From NCBI GenBank assembly GCA_014762645.1, contig JABURP010000108.1:23267-87266 (forward strand): DNA of 64,000 bases. Reading direction: 5' to 3'. Position numbers and translations under genes: made by a program. The DNA comes from Crocinitomicaceae bacterium (GTDB taxonomy: Bacteria > Bacteroidota > Bacteroidia > Flavobacteriales_D > Crocinitomicaceae). This document shows, in pieces, positions 1 through 9,747 of this stretch; within the stretch, counting starts at the first letter, position 1; each line of letters opens with the position of its first letter. The notes under the pieces were generated by a model. That model saw only the letters and a program-made list of their open reading frames with translations, was not told the origin of the DNA and ran no database searches.

Positions 1-149
1 CCACTGATCCATCAGAAGCTGAAGAAGGTACTATTCGTAAGAAGTTTGCTAAATCTAAAGCAGAAAATGCTGTACACGGCTCTGATTCGGACGAAAATGC
101 AATTATTGAAAGCAACTTTCACTTTGCTCAGGAAGAAGTAGTAGCTTAA
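1..149 (+). CDS. ndk: Nucleoside diphosphate kinase, C-terminal fragment (5' end outside window)
   Basis: Frame 3 reads [48 protein letters not shown], containing the Ndk C-terminal NAVHGSDS motif. Confidence 0.93.
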   Translation, partial: TDPSEAEEGTIRKKFAKSKAENAVHGSDSDENAIIESNFHFAQEEVVA

Positions 150-176
150 CAAACATATTTTATTGTATAACCAGAA

Positions 177-207
177 AAGCTGTTCATTGTAATGAGCGGC
201 TTTTTTT
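177..207 (+). terminator. Rho-independent terminator after ndk
   Basis: AAGCTGTTCATT-GT-AATGAGCGGCTT stem (G-U pairs) followed by a T-run. Confidence 0.75.
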
Positions 208-213
208 GTGGAT

Positions 214-786
214 TTATTCTGATGTCATACCTCTTTCCAGTTGCTTTTTTCGTTTCATTACTCTAAATGAAAAGCGATAGCCTAGTTTTATATTTCCAAA
301 TATGGTAAACGGGAGCGTGGTATTGGTGCCGTACGAATAATAATACGGGGTGAAACTGGAATAACTGTGTATATATGATATACCGGCATCTATACCAAAG
401 TTAATTCGTTGAACTGCAAAATGGGTGAAACCAAAACCAAGATAGTGGTTGATTCCTTTCCAAAAAGTTGCCAATTGAACTGAGTTTCTCAAATTGATTC
501 TGAAGCGCATGGTTTGACGTTCAATTTTCCATGGGAAATAATCAAAACCGAATCCAAAACCCGCGTATCCTATTCCGCTCTCTAATCTCCAGTGGTTTGT
601 AATAAAATAATCATAGGTAACCCCGAATATTCCCGTCACCCCTCCAGCATTAAAAGATACTGCTCCACGGTACATATTTCCCATTTGCGTTGCCTGTAGT
701 TTAGCTGTAGTAGCACTGTCTACTTCTACCTGTGCAAAGGATAAAACTGTGCAAAAAGTTAATAATGATAAGAACAGGGGCTTCAC
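214..786 (-). CDS. Secreted/outer-membrane beta-barrel-like hypothetical protein
   Basis: Signal peptide followed by alternating aromatic/glycine beta-strand pattern (YRFSFRV C-terminus). Confidence 0.7.
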   Translation of the reverse strand: MKPLFLSLLTFCTVLSFAQVEVDSATTAKLQATQMGNMYRGAVSFNAGGVTGIFGVTYDYFITNHWRLESGIGYAGFGFGFDYFPWKIERQTMRFRINLRNSVQLATFWKGINHYLGFGFTHFAVQRINFGIDAGISYIHSYSSFTPYYYSYGTNTTLPFTIFGNIKLGYRFSFRVMKRKKQLERGMTSE

Positions 787-1409
787 AACTCCGGAACCTC
801 CTTGTATTTTGCTTTCACTTCAAATCTTTCTCCCGTCCACTGCAATTCGAGAATAGGAAACTCTATTTTGTTTCTATCCATGGATATATGCACCCCTAAA
901 ACCCCTGAATTATGTGGTAAAACAAACTTAAATTGCGCTTCTTCATCATCCATATTTCCACGTGAACCAATGACCTTTGCCTTCATTTTCTTCATATGTT
1001 TTACCATTTTCTTGAGCGGCATTACTTGTGAAGAAACTTCTACCGAGTCATCTTCTGAAAATTCATAAAAACTACACTCATAAAGGCAATTTGCCTGGCA
1101 ATTGTAATGCGTAACTCCGATCAGGTCATTTCCGTTGCTCATCTTCCAGTAAGCAAAAAAGTAATCACCCATATACCCACCGGAAACATGAACGTAGTTT
1201 CCAATCAAGTCCCTCTCTTTGTAATAGTATAATGTCCCTTTTCTTAGATCTACATCTTCTTTACGGTCTACAATTTTAGTACCCAACATACGTTCTGCAT
1301 AATGATGAATGGACGCATAGGGCTTTCTGGAATAATCCTGAGAATATCCAATCAATGGCATCAGTAATAGAAGATAAAGCAGCACTTTCATTTCAGAAGT
1401 GTTTATCAA
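783..1409 (-). CDS. Secreted hypothetical protein, paralogue of the upstream lipoprotein
   Basis: Signal peptide; shares YAE..GTKI, YVHV, W.M.NGNDL.G motifs with 1406..2137; 4-nt overlaps with neighbours. Confidence 0.75.
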   Translation of the reverse strand: MINTSEMKVLLYLLLLMPLIGYSQDYSRKPYASIHHYAERMLGTKIVDRKEDVDLRKGTLYYYKERDLIGNYVHVSGGYMGDYFFAYWKMSNGNDLIGVTHYNCQANCLYECSFYEFSEDDSVEVSSQVMPLKKMVKHMKKMKAKVIGSRGNMDDEEAQFKFVLPHNSGVLGVHISMDRNKIEFPILELQWTGERFEVKAKYKEVPEL

Positions 1410-2137
1410 ATTCGTTCGTAAAGTTCTGTATATTTTTTTTCTACTGAGAACTTCTCCTTATCCCAGGATAATAAGATAATCGGAATGCGTACTTCATCTG
1501 CCCCTACTATGATATCAACTTCCATTGATGTTCCCTGTTGTGGAAAATTATAGTAAAACTGATAATCCTCTTTATACTCTATAGCTTCAAATTCTTCAAG
1601 GATCTGAGGCATTAAACTTGCACCAAAATCTTCGATTTCCATTCGGGGTATAAGTCGATTCCCATCTCCTATCTTTTCTCCATTGTTCATGATATAAAAA
1701 TCAAAGTTGTAATCGCATGCCGGGCCACATCCTGCAGACATTGTTCCCAGAAGGTCATTTCCGTCCTTCATTCTCCAAAGTACATATTCACTCCATCCCT
1801 CATAAGGACCTGTCACATGCGCATACCCTCCTTTGGTATCAAGCGTAAGGTAATAACTACCATAACTCAATGCATCCTCCGGCACATCCTTCTGTGATTT
1901 ATAGATTTTCGTACCGGTAAACAGTTCTGCATAATCGTCTATTTGCCAGATACCATCAATGTTCTCTGGCGTGTAGGTTTCATTTTCTTCTTCTAAAACT
2001 GTACCTTCTTCAGAAAGTTCAACGGTTTCCTCTGTTAAAGATTCTGATTCCGTACTTTCTGTATTAGTTTCATTATCACTACTACCGCACGAGAACAGTA
2101 GCGCAACTACTCCCGGAATGAGAAATACTTTTTTCAT
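1406..2137 (-). CDS. Putative lipoprotein, hypothetical
   Basis: Lipobox-like LLFSC, acidic Ser/Thr/Glu-rich linker, then domain shared with 783..1409. Confidence 0.75.
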   Translation of the reverse strand: MKKVFLIPGVVALLFSCGSSDNETNTESTESESLTEETVELSEEGTVLEEENETYTPENIDGIWQIDDYAELFTGTKIYKSQKDVPEDALSYGSYYLTLDTKGGYAHVTGPYEGWSEYVLWRMKDGNDLLGTMSAGCGPACDYNFDFYIMNNGEKIGDGNRLIPRMEIEDFGASLMPQILEEFEAIEYKEDYQFYYNFPQQGTSMEVDIIVGADEVRIPIILLSWDKEKFSVEKKYTELYERI

Positions 2138-2140
2138 AAT

Positions 2141-2437
2141 TTATGCTTTACTAATTAATTCAGTGCTCCAGGCCTCTGGTTTAGCCGCAAACCATTCTTT
2201 TACCGTCGGCCAAACTTTTGCAAAGAGATCCGTATGACGGTATGCATCAAGGGATTTCTGATCATCCCAAACGCTATAGGTAAAAAACACACCACTCGCC
2301 GCTTTATCTTTCAATAATCTCACCTCATGACATCCCGGTTGATTCTGAATCTGATCCTTGATCTCCGTAAAAAAGTTTTGAAAATCATCACATTTATCCA
2401 ACTGAAAAGTCATTTTTACTATTCTCTGTATCGCCAT
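2141..2437 (-). CDS. Antibiotic biosynthesis monooxygenase (ABM)-domain protein / putative quinol monooxygenase
   Basis: ~98 aa with ABM-like pattern (FFTEIKDQIQNQPGCHEVRLLKD...FFTYSVWDDQKSLDAYRHTDLFAKVW). Confidence 0.75.
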   Translation of the reverse strand: MAIQRIVKMTFQLDKCDDFQNFFTEIKDQIQNQPGCHEVRLLKDKAASGVFFTYSVWDDQKSLDAYRHTDLFAKVWPTVKEWFAAKPEAWSTELISKA

Positions 2438-3306
2438 TATTCTTCTTTGACAAATAAGTCTTCAATATTGTTCTTTGATCCTTTGGGATGAAATTCCACG
2501 CGTATGAGATCCTTTACTTCCAACCCCAGCAGTGAGGCCGCTCCTCCTCCACTTCCTTGCACACCTTTGTTAATAGCAATCTCAAGAAAACCGCTATCAT
2601 TAAACAAGGCTAATTTCTCACCTGGCGCAACGTCATAATAATTACTTGATATCTTTTCAATGAAATACTCTGTACTCTTGAAGTAGATCGTAAAAGGATT
2701 ACCCATTCCCACTTCATTAAAGAGCTTCTCAGTGATGTTTATAATTACATTGCCGTATTTGTCCTTATGAATAACCGCGCCTTTAATGAGGTCAGTTTCT
2801 ATTATGGGTTGCGGGGTAAATGCTTTTCTGATGGATTTTACTGGTTCGCCAATATCTGCAAGTTTCTTGCCTTCAGATAACGCCACAATCGTGGGAATAT
2901 AAATATTTCTGGTAGGAAATCGCAAGGCTGACTTGGCACTAAAATTATCTATCCGGATAATTTCTTCTGCTTCTTCATAACCGTTAATCAAAGAAAACAA
3001 TCCATTGTCACAACCTACAAAATATTGTCCTTTAAGTTTCATGACAATTGGATAAAGGTTATTTTCTGCAGATGCTATAGATATAAAAGGCAAGTGGTCC
3101 ACACCAATAAAGTGAATGGTTCCCTCCGGAAAATCTTCTAATACATTGTTGATATAATAGGCGGCTTCACTCAAGTTAAACGGCTGAACATCATGTGAAA
3201 TATCTACAATATTCCCCCCTTGAATTTGAGACAGCAATTGTCCCTTAAGACTGGCCACATAGTGATCTTTCAATCCAAGATCTGTTGTTAGGGTAATAAT
3301 ACGCAT
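2437..3306 (-). CDS. SAM hydrolase / SAM-dependent chlorinase-fluorinase family (DUF62)
   Basis: N-terminal ITLTTDLGLKDHYVASLKG, DISHDVQPFN, VDHLPF, CDNGLFSL motifs. Confidence 0.88.
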   Translation of the reverse strand: MRIITLTTDLGLKDHYVASLKGQLLSQIQGGNIVDISHDVQPFNLSEAAYYINNVLEDFPEGTIHFIGVDHLPFISIASAENNLYPIVMKLKGQYFVGCDNGLFSLINGYEEAEEIIRIDNFSAKSALRFPTRNIYIPTIVALSEGKKLADIGEPVKSIRKAFTPQPIIETDLIKGAVIHKDKYGNVIINITEKLFNEVGMGNPFTIYFKSTEYFIEKISSNYYDVAPGEKLALFNDSGFLEIAINKGVQGSGGGAASLLGLEVKDLIRVEFHPKGSKNNIEDLFVKEE

Positions 3307-3439
3307 GTTACTTCAACCAATTTGATTAAATGCAAATTATCATTAAAACGCACATTCAACCTAGATTTTCCTTATTTTTAACCAAAAATAAACCTATTTT
3401 TTACTCGATTTGACCGAGATAAATTAATTAATTAACATT

Positions 3440-4378
3440 TTGCACGAAAAAGTCATTGAAATTGTAGGTATTGACCCTGTCACGGTATTTGGTGTCAACG
3501 AGCAAAAGCTCAAATTAATCCGCAAGCATTTTCCGAAACTCAAGCTAATTTCCCGTGGAAATACTATAAAGGTGATGGGTGAACCGGAGGAAGTTGAGCA
3601 GTTCGAAAAAAAGTGGGAGCTTCTGATGAAGCACATGAACCGTTATAATACATTAACGGAAAACAATATTGAAAACCTCTTACTGCAGGAGGAAGAAACA
3701 ATTCCTTTTAAAGATCACGGCGAAACAATCGTTCACGGTAATGGTGGATTAAAGATTAAAGCGCGAACTGCAAATCAACGCAAGCTAGTTAAAGCCTCAC
3801 AAGACGACGATATGGTATTTGCCATAGGACCGGCTGGTACGGGTAAAACGTACACAGCTGTTGCACTTGCGGTCAGAGCATTAAAGAATAAGGAAGTAAG
3901 ACGTATTATTTTAACGAGACCAGCAGTAGAAGCAGGAGAAAATCTTGGATTCTTACCCGGTGATCTAAGGGAGAAACTGGACCCGTATATGGCTCCACTT
4001 TACGACGGATTGAGAGATATGATTCCGGCTGAAAAACTCGCCGAATACATTGAAAATGGCATTATTGAAATTGCCCCATTGGCTTTTATGCGTGGACGTA
4101 CATTGGATAATGCTTTTGTTATTTTGGATGAAGCTCAGAACGCAACCACTTCACAAATGAAGATGTTCCTGACGCGAATGGGACAATCGGCAAAATTCAT
4201 TATTACCGGAGATATTACGCAAATTGACTTACCGCGTAATCAAAAATCAGGTTTGGTGACGGCAATAGATAGCCTAAAAAAAGTTGAAGGTATTTCTGTT
4301 GTTAAATTGGACGAGAATGATGTGATACGCCACAAACTGGTGAAGAAGATCATTGAGGCGTTCAAAGATGTAAAATAA
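3440..4378 (+). CDS. phoH: PhoH family ATPase (TTG start likely)
   Basis: Walker A GPAGTGKTYTAVALAV, LTRPAVEAGENLGFLPGD, FVILDEAQNAT motifs. Confidence 0.93.
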   Translation: MHEKVIEIVGIDPVTVFGVNEQKLKLIRKHFPKLKLISRGNTIKVMGEPEEVEQFEKKWELLMKHMNRYNTLTENNIENLLLQEEETIPFKDHGETIVHGNGGLKIKARTANQRKLVKASQDDDMVFAIGPAGTGKTYTAVALAVRALKNKEVRRIILTRPAVEAGENLGFLPGDLREKLDPYMAPLYDGLRDMIPAEKLAEYIENGIIEIAPLAFMRGRTLDNAFVILDEAQNATTSQMKMFLTRMGQSAKFIITGDITQIDLPRNQKSGLVTAIDSLKKVEGISVVKLDENDVIRHKLVKKIIEAFKDVK

Positions 4379-4464
4379 CCGCTACAATTCACAGTTTATA
4401 TCAGTATTGTGAATAAGTTTCTCTCAGATTTATTCCTTATTCGGCTAAATTTGAAGCCCAAATC

Positions 4465-5421
4465 GTGCCATTAATGAACGCAATTAAATCTACTACCTTC
4501 AATTTCCCGGGACAAACAGCTATTTACAACGGAAAAGTCAGGGATGTCTACACTATTCAGGACGACCTTTTGGTTATTGTGGCTTCCGACAGGATTTCTG
4601 CCTTTGACCATATCCTGCATGAGGCTATACCCTATAAAGGTCAAGTACTCAATCAGCTGGCAGCTAAGTTTCTAAAAGAGACATCCAACATTGTACCGAA
4701 CTGGTTAATAGATACACCAGACCCCATGGTAGCTTTTGGACATAAATGCGAGCCTTTTAAGGTAGAAATGGTGATACGCGGATATCTTGCCGGACATGCA
4801 GCTCGTGAGTACAAAGCAGGTAAAAGAACGCTTTGTGGTGTGCAAATGCCAGAAGGAATGAAAGAAAACGATAAGTTTCCACAGCCTATCATCACACCGG
4901 CAACAAAAGCAGAAGAAGGTCATGATGAAGATATTTCCCGAGAAGAGATAATCAACCAGGGTATTGTATCTGAAGAAGATTACATACAACTGGAAAATTA
5001 TACCCGTGCACTTTTTGAACGTGGAACACAGATGGCTGCTGAAAAGGGCCTCATCCTGGTAGATACCAAATATGAATTTGGAAAAAAGAATGGAAAAATC
5101 TATCTCATTGACGAGATACACACACCCGATTCTTCACGTTATTTCTATGCAGATGGTTATGAAGAAAGACAGGCAAAAGGTGAAAGACAAAAGCAGCTTT
5201 CAAAAGAATTTGTTCGGGAATGGCTCATAGCACATGATTTTCAAGGATTAGAAGGTCAAACTCTGCCGCACATGCCTGAAGAATTCGTCAACTCTGTCAC
5301 TGACCGATATATCGAACTCTATGAAAAAATAACGGGTGAAAAATTTGAGAAAGCTGACAATTCAAACATTGAACAACGGATTGAAAAAAATGTGTTGGCC
5401 TGCCTGGCAAAAGTGCATTGA
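4465..5421 (+). CDS. purC: Phosphoribosylaminoimidazolesuccinocarboxamide synthase (start possibly at 4474)
   Basis: [33 protein letters not shown]-like and [19 protein letters not shown] motifs. Confidence 0.93.
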   Translation: MPLMNAIKSTTFNFPGQTAIYNGKVRDVYTIQDDLLVIVASDRISAFDHILHEAIPYKGQVLNQLAAKFLKETSNIVPNWLIDTPDPMVAFGHKCEPFKVEMVIRGYLAGHAAREYKAGKRTLCGVQMPEGMKENDKFPQPIITPATKAEEGHDEDISREEIINQGIVSEEDYIQLENYTRALFERGTQMAAEKGLILVDTKYEFGKKNGKIYLIDEIHTPDSSRYFYADGYEERQAKGERQKQLSKEFVREWLIAHDFQGLEGQTLPHMPEEFVNSVTDRYIELYEKITGEKFEKADNSNIEQRIEKNVLACLAKVH

Positions 5422-5508
5422 TTAGACCGAAAAAATTAATTTTTTCTTTCTCGATCATTTATTGGATATTTGCAGTACTCAAAAACTGTGTTCAAAATAA
5501 TTTGAACA

Positions 5509-6465
5509 ATGAAAACTACTTTACTTCTTACCCTGTCGTTACTGGCAATTACTTCCTACACACAAATAAACCTTGATTCAGGCTTAGTAGCACATTACGC
5601 TTTCGAAGGCAACGGTAACGATTCAAGTCCCAACGCTTTTCATGGTGCGGTTTCAAATGTCACCTATTCTGTTGGGGTATACGGAGCACCGAATTCATCA
5701 GCCCTCTTTAACGGTTCTGATTCTTCTTACATTGATTGTGGGCCGGATAACCGTGGAATTTCTGATACAATAGCCATATCAGCTTTTATTCGAACAACGT
5801 TTAATGGTATTGGTGATGTGGTTAGCAAGTACGACCCGGGAAATGACCGGGGATATCACCTTCAACTAAGTCTTGGAAAAATCAGATTTGCTGGGAGAGA
5901 CGGTGGAGGGAACTACCGTTCAACAGGTTTCTCACTCTCTACGATAAATGACAGTTTGTGGCATCATGTTTTGGGAGTTGTTCGGGGCAATACATGGTTA
6001 TTATATATAGATTGCTCACTGGAAGGTGCACAGTCTAACGCAACGGTTGGACCCGACATATCCTCTAATGCGGAATTAGGAATAGGAAAAGATGTCTTTG
6101 GCAATGCAAAATTTTTGGATTGTGAAGTGGATGAAGTACGCATATATAACCGTGAACTTTGGCCGGACGAGATGGATTCACTTTGTGCAACTGCCGTATT
6201 TGCTGAAATAGAAACCCTTCCTAACAACCTCCCACACATTCAGGTGTATCCTAATCCTGCTCAAAATGAAATTGCTATTGTTGCAGATCAATCCCTTGAA
6301 AACGCAAACATAGCTATCTATGATTTAAGTGGGAAACGAGTCCTGTCAGTGGTGAATAATACGGCAACAGCTCTTGTCAATGTCTCCGATCTACAACAAG
6401 GAAACTATATCATTCACATCACACAATCAGATCAGGTTTTTACATCTAAATTTGTAAAACTTTAA
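5509..6465 (+). CDS. LamG-domain secreted protein with T9SS type A sorting domain
   Basis: Signal peptide; LVAHYAFEGNGNDSSPNAFHG LamG start; C-terminal VYPNPAQNEIAI...GKRV...VFTSKFVKL. Confidence 0.88.
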   Translation: MKTTLLLTLSLLAITSYTQINLDSGLVAHYAFEGNGNDSSPNAFHGAVSNVTYSVGVYGAPNSSALFNGSDSSYIDCGPDNRGISDTIAISAFIRTTFNGIGDVVSKYDPGNDRGYHLQLSLGKIRFAGRDGGGNYRSTGFSLSTINDSLWHHVLGVVRGNTWLLYIDCSLEGAQSNATVGPDISSNAELGIGKDVFGNAKFLDCEVDEVRIYNRELWPDEMDSLCATAVFAEIETLPNNLPHIQVYPNPAQNEIAIVADQSLENANIAIYDLSGKRVLSVVNNTATALVNVSDLQQGNYIIHITQSDQVFTSKFVKL

Positions 6466-6534
6466 ACGCTAATTGTGCTGCGATAAACACAAATTAGTGC
6501 AAGCTTGCGATTAGAAAATTGCTAACTTTCGCAG

Positions 6535-7032
6535 GTGAAATTACACTTACGACCATTTACTGAAAACGATCTGGAAGCATTGGTGAATTTAGCCAACAAC
6601 CCTAAAATTGCAGCTAATTTAACAGATCAGTTCCCGTACCCCTACACGCGGGAGCATGGTGTAAGATTCATAGAGATGGTCACCCAGCACGAACCCACCC
6701 GGATATTTGCCTTAGAGTTTGAAGGTGATTTTTGCGGAGCAGTTGGTCTACATCCTCAAACTGATATCATGCGAAAAAATGCTGAACTTGGATATTGGGT
6801 CGCAGAACCGTTTTGGGGCAAAGGGATCGCTACGCATGCCATTCGAAGAATGATTGATTATGGCTTTCAAAACTTTGACATTGTGCGTATTTTTGCACGG
6901 CCGTATGGGCCAAATATTGCCTCACAAAAAGTCCTGGAAAAGGCCGGGTTCAAATTAGAAGCCAGACTGAGTAAGACGATTTATAAAAATGAAGAGTTCC
7001 TTGATGAACTCATTTATGCTATTCGCAAATGA
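6535..7032 (+). CDS. GNAT family N-acetyltransferase
   Basis: LRPFTENDLEALVNLANNPKIA...GYWVAEPFWGKGIATHAIRRMIDYGF; RimJ/RimL-like; GTG start. Confidence 0.88.
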   Translation: MKLHLRPFTENDLEALVNLANNPKIAANLTDQFPYPYTREHGVRFIEMVTQHEPTRIFALEFEGDFCGAVGLHPQTDIMRKNAELGYWVAEPFWGKGIATHAIRRMIDYGFQNFDIVRIFARPYGPNIASQKVLEKAGFKLEARLSKTIYKNEEFLDELIYAIRK

Positions 7033-7217
7033 TCAAAAAATATTTACCTCATATCTTTTTAGCTGCCGGAATTATCATGATTTTTATTATGATGTATGGC
7101 ATTAATCAAAATGAACGGTTGGGAAGATCAATCATGGAAAGAGATCTTATCCTTAAAGCGATTGCAGCTGCAATCCTTAGTACTGCAGGAATCGCCATGT
7201 TTTTGAAGCGCATGTAA
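7029..7217 (+). CDS. Small two-TM hypothetical membrane protein
   Basis: 4-nt overlap with upstream GNAT gene; two hydrophobic segments. Confidence 0.6.
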   Translation: MIKKYLPHIFLAAGIIMIFIMMYGINQNERLGRSIMERDLILKAIAAAILSTAGIAMFLKRM

Positions 7218-7361
7218 ACCACAAGTCCCTCTAATTGTCGAACATGAGATAATTTACGGAGCCTCTCCATTTTACTAGATTTAAATAATTAAACATCAAT
7301 AAACGAGTTGATTTTTACATAATAATGCTAATTATATTAGTTTTTTTCTTATATTAGTAGC

Positions 7362-7631
7362 ATGGGTGGAGAAGGAAGTATGGCCGGAGCGAATATTTCG
7401 CTAAAGATGAATAGGAAGGGATTACCTTCTAAGCGTGGTGGTTATAGATCTAATTACGACGGTAAAACTTTGTCTTCAAAGGAATTCGTTTCTAAAAAGG
7501 TTTCACCAGAAAAACTGGCAATCCTCAAAACACAAATTCGAGAAAAGGCTCGAAAAGAGAGAAGAAACAAAACACTAATTTTTATTGGCTGCATGCTTGT
7601 ATTATCCTCTCTGTTTTGGTTATTAATTTAA
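7362..7631 (+). CDS. Small hypothetical protein, basic N-terminus and single C-terminal TM
   Basis: MGGEGSMAGANISLKMNRK N-terminus; LIFIGCMLVLSSLFWLLI C-terminal TM; overlaps next gene. Confidence 0.65.
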   Translation: MGGEGSMAGANISLKMNRKGLPSKRGGYRSNYDGKTLSSKEFVSKKVSPEKLAILKTQIREKARKERRNKTLIFIGCMLVLSSLFWLLI

Positions 7632-7957
7632 TTATGTTTCATCATAAGGACAAAATATGGCAACTGGTGTTTACTGTGTGCTTTACAGGGTTCATCATCT
7701 TTATATCCTTGCATGCCGTCAAACGATTCATGGTGTATGAAAATAGTTATCCCAGAGTAAACGCTATTGAAGAGAAAAGAAAAGCAAGATTAGAAAGCTA
7801 TAATTTTCTTATGGAATCTGGGGCTTACAACATGCGGGTAGGTAATTACGACGCAGCATTAACAGATTACGAATTAGCCATAGACCTTTTCCCAAAAGAC
7901 AGTGCTGCTCACAAAAAGTTGTTGGAGTGTACGCAATTGCTCTTTAACACCAAATAA
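7616..7957 (+). CDS. Hypothetical membrane-anchored protein with a TPR-like motif
   Basis: N-terminal TM; SGAYNMRVGNYDAALTDYELAIDLFPKDSAAHKKL resembles a TPR unit. Confidence 0.65.
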   Translation: MVINLIMFHHKDKIWQLVFTVCFTGFIIFISLHAVKRFMVYENSYPRVNAIEEKRKARLESYNFLMESGAYNMRVGNYDAALTDYELAIDLFPKDSAAHKKLLECTQLLFNTK

Positions 7958-7960
7958 AAA

Positions 7961-7981
7961 AGGACCTTTACAGTAAAGGTC
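7961..7981 (-). terminator. Intrinsic terminator between convergent genes
   Basis: Perfect inverted repeat GGACCTTTAC-A-GTAAAGGTCC; A-run on the + side gives a T-run for the minus-strand transcript. Confidence 0.75.
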
Positions 7982-8004
7982 CTTCCAAATTTTCCTATTT
8001 AAAT

Positions 8005-8499
8005 TTATTTTTTCTTGCCTTTAGAATGAGAAGTTCCTTTAGTTGGTTTTCCACTACTTCCCTTACTAGATTTTGCTTTATCTTTTTTATTCTTCGCTTT
8101 TCCTTTAAGTGCATGAAATTCAGGAGATCCTGGTTTAATACCCATTTCCTTGGCAATATACCCCCAACCTTTATCTTTATTGGATTTATAACAAGCCAAA
8201 ACATCATCAATTGGTTTGCCACCAATATTTGAAATCTCCAGCGTTAAATAGACCTCTCCGGCTTTCATACCAATTGAGAACATATAATCTAACTTCTTCA
8301 GTGAAATATTATAATCGGATACCAGGTCAGCCTTAAACCCGCCTAAATCTCTTTCTGCTTCAACCGTTATAAAACCAAGGTCCGCATCCAGCTCTTTCGA
8401 ACCAGTGTCGTAGTTAAATTGTGAAAATGTAAAAAATGATACTAGTGTGAAAATAATCGCAATTGAAGTTTTCATAGGGTAAAGTTTTAAAGTTTTCAA
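8005..8499 (-). CDS. Secreted hypothetical protein with Lys/Ser-rich C-terminus
   Basis: Signal peptide MKTSIAIIFTLVSFFTFSQ; low-complexity KGKAKNKKDKAKSSKGSSGK tail. Confidence 0.7.
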   Translation of the reverse strand: MKTLKLYPMKTSIAIIFTLVSFFTFSQFNYDTGSKELDADLGFITVEAERDLGGFKADLVSDYNISLKKLDYMFSIGMKAGEVYLTLEISNIGGKPIDDVLACYKSNKDKGWGYIAKEMGIKPGSPEFHALKGKAKNKKDKAKSSKGSSGKPTKGTSHSKGKKK

Positions 8500-8664
8500 T
8501 TAAGGTACAAAAATTAAACCAAATATTTTCTAGCGTTTTTTCACAGAATATTAAATTTTGTGCATTACTCAACTTTTTTCTATCTTTCAGAACGTTTTAG
8601 CAACCGTTCATTTTATTTGAACGTTATCTACTACAAACCATTGGACGCCTGAATACCATAGAAT

Positions 8665-9708
8665 ATGAAAAGAATAGTTTTACTATCAGTTGTACTGGCA
8701 AGTAGTTGGGGATTTGGACAAGACATCCACTTTTCGCAATATTGGACACAGCCAATGACTCAAAACCCAGCATTAGTAGGGGTAAATTTTGATTTTGCCG
8801 TTTATGCGAACTATAAAGATCAATGGCGCCAAATTGGGTCTCCCTATAAAACATTTGGAGCATCAATTGACTCCAGACTAAATAGAAAGAGGGCTGAATA
8901 CGGCTATTTTGCAGCTGGTGTCAACTTTTTTTCAGATAAAGCTGGTGATTCACAAATGGGTACTTCACAAGGAAATGCTTCCTTTGCTTATCACATTAAA
9001 GTTGCCCCGCATCATCACCTGGGACTTGGATTGATGGCCGGCTTTGCGCAAAGAAGTATAAATTATACCTACCTGACCTGGGGAAATCAGTATGATGGTA
9101 CAAACTATAATCCGAACCTATCAACAGGAGAAAATTTTGGTGCCAGTCAATTTACACATGCCGATTTTGCCGCAGGCTTCCTTTGGTCATACAGTAATTC
9201 TGATGGGCTCATTAGTGTAACAGATATCAATACCACCAAGTTCAACGTTGGTTTTTCAGTTTACCACCTATCGCGTCCAAAGTATTCATTCCTGGGAACG
9301 GATCAGCGTTTATATATGAAATATGTTTTACATGGTAGTGGTATAATCCCGATCGAAGAGACAAGATATGCCTGGATTCCTGGTATCATGATGTATTACC
9401 AGGGAAAGGCAAAAGAATTGTTAATTGGAACAATGTTTAGGATAAAACTCCAACAAGACGCAAAATACACAGGATACAAGAATGGTGCAGCCTTATCATT
9501 TGGTGCTTACTTTAGAGCCAGGGATGCCATATCTCCAATGTTAATGTTCGAATTTCATCAATTCGCTGTTGGAGTAAGTTATGATGTAAACATCTCTAAT
9601 CTCAAAGCAGCTACTAATACACGTGGTGGACTAGAAATATCACTGAGGTTTACAAATAAAAATCCTTTTATGGATGGGCAGATAAAACCTATTTCCAGAT
9701 TTAATTAA
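8665..9708 (+). CDS. PorP/SprF family type IX secretion system membrane protein
   Basis: Signal peptide then QDIHFSQYWTQPMTQNPALVG (family hallmark); beta-barrel pattern. Confidence 0.9.
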   Translation: MKRIVLLSVVLASSWGFGQDIHFSQYWTQPMTQNPALVGVNFDFAVYANYKDQWRQIGSPYKTFGASIDSRLNRKRAEYGYFAAGVNFFSDKAGDSQMGTSQGNASFAYHIKVAPHHHLGLGLMAGFAQRSINYTYLTWGNQYDGTNYNPNLSTGENFGASQFTHADFAAGFLWSYSNSDGLISVTDINTTKFNVGFSVYHLSRPKYSFLGTDQRLYMKYVLHGSGIIPIEETRYAWIPGIMMYYQGKAKELLIGTMFRIKLQQDAKYTGYKNGAALSFGAYFRARDAISPMLMFEFHQFAVGVSYDVNISNLKAATNTRGGLEISLRFTNKNPFMDGQIKPISRFN

Positions 9709-9747
9709 AAAAACGTAACTTTCCTTCGATCAAAGAATTATAGTTGC

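Noticed and set aside
802-1068. Antisense ORF 802..1068 +
   Set aside because: Inside the 783..1409 secreted protein gene, whose paralogy to 1406..2137 supports the minus strand frame.
4653-5121. Antisense ORFs 4653..4895 and 4705..5121 in purC
   Set aside because: Entirely inside a confidently assigned gene; Cys/Phe-rich compositions typical of antisense reading.
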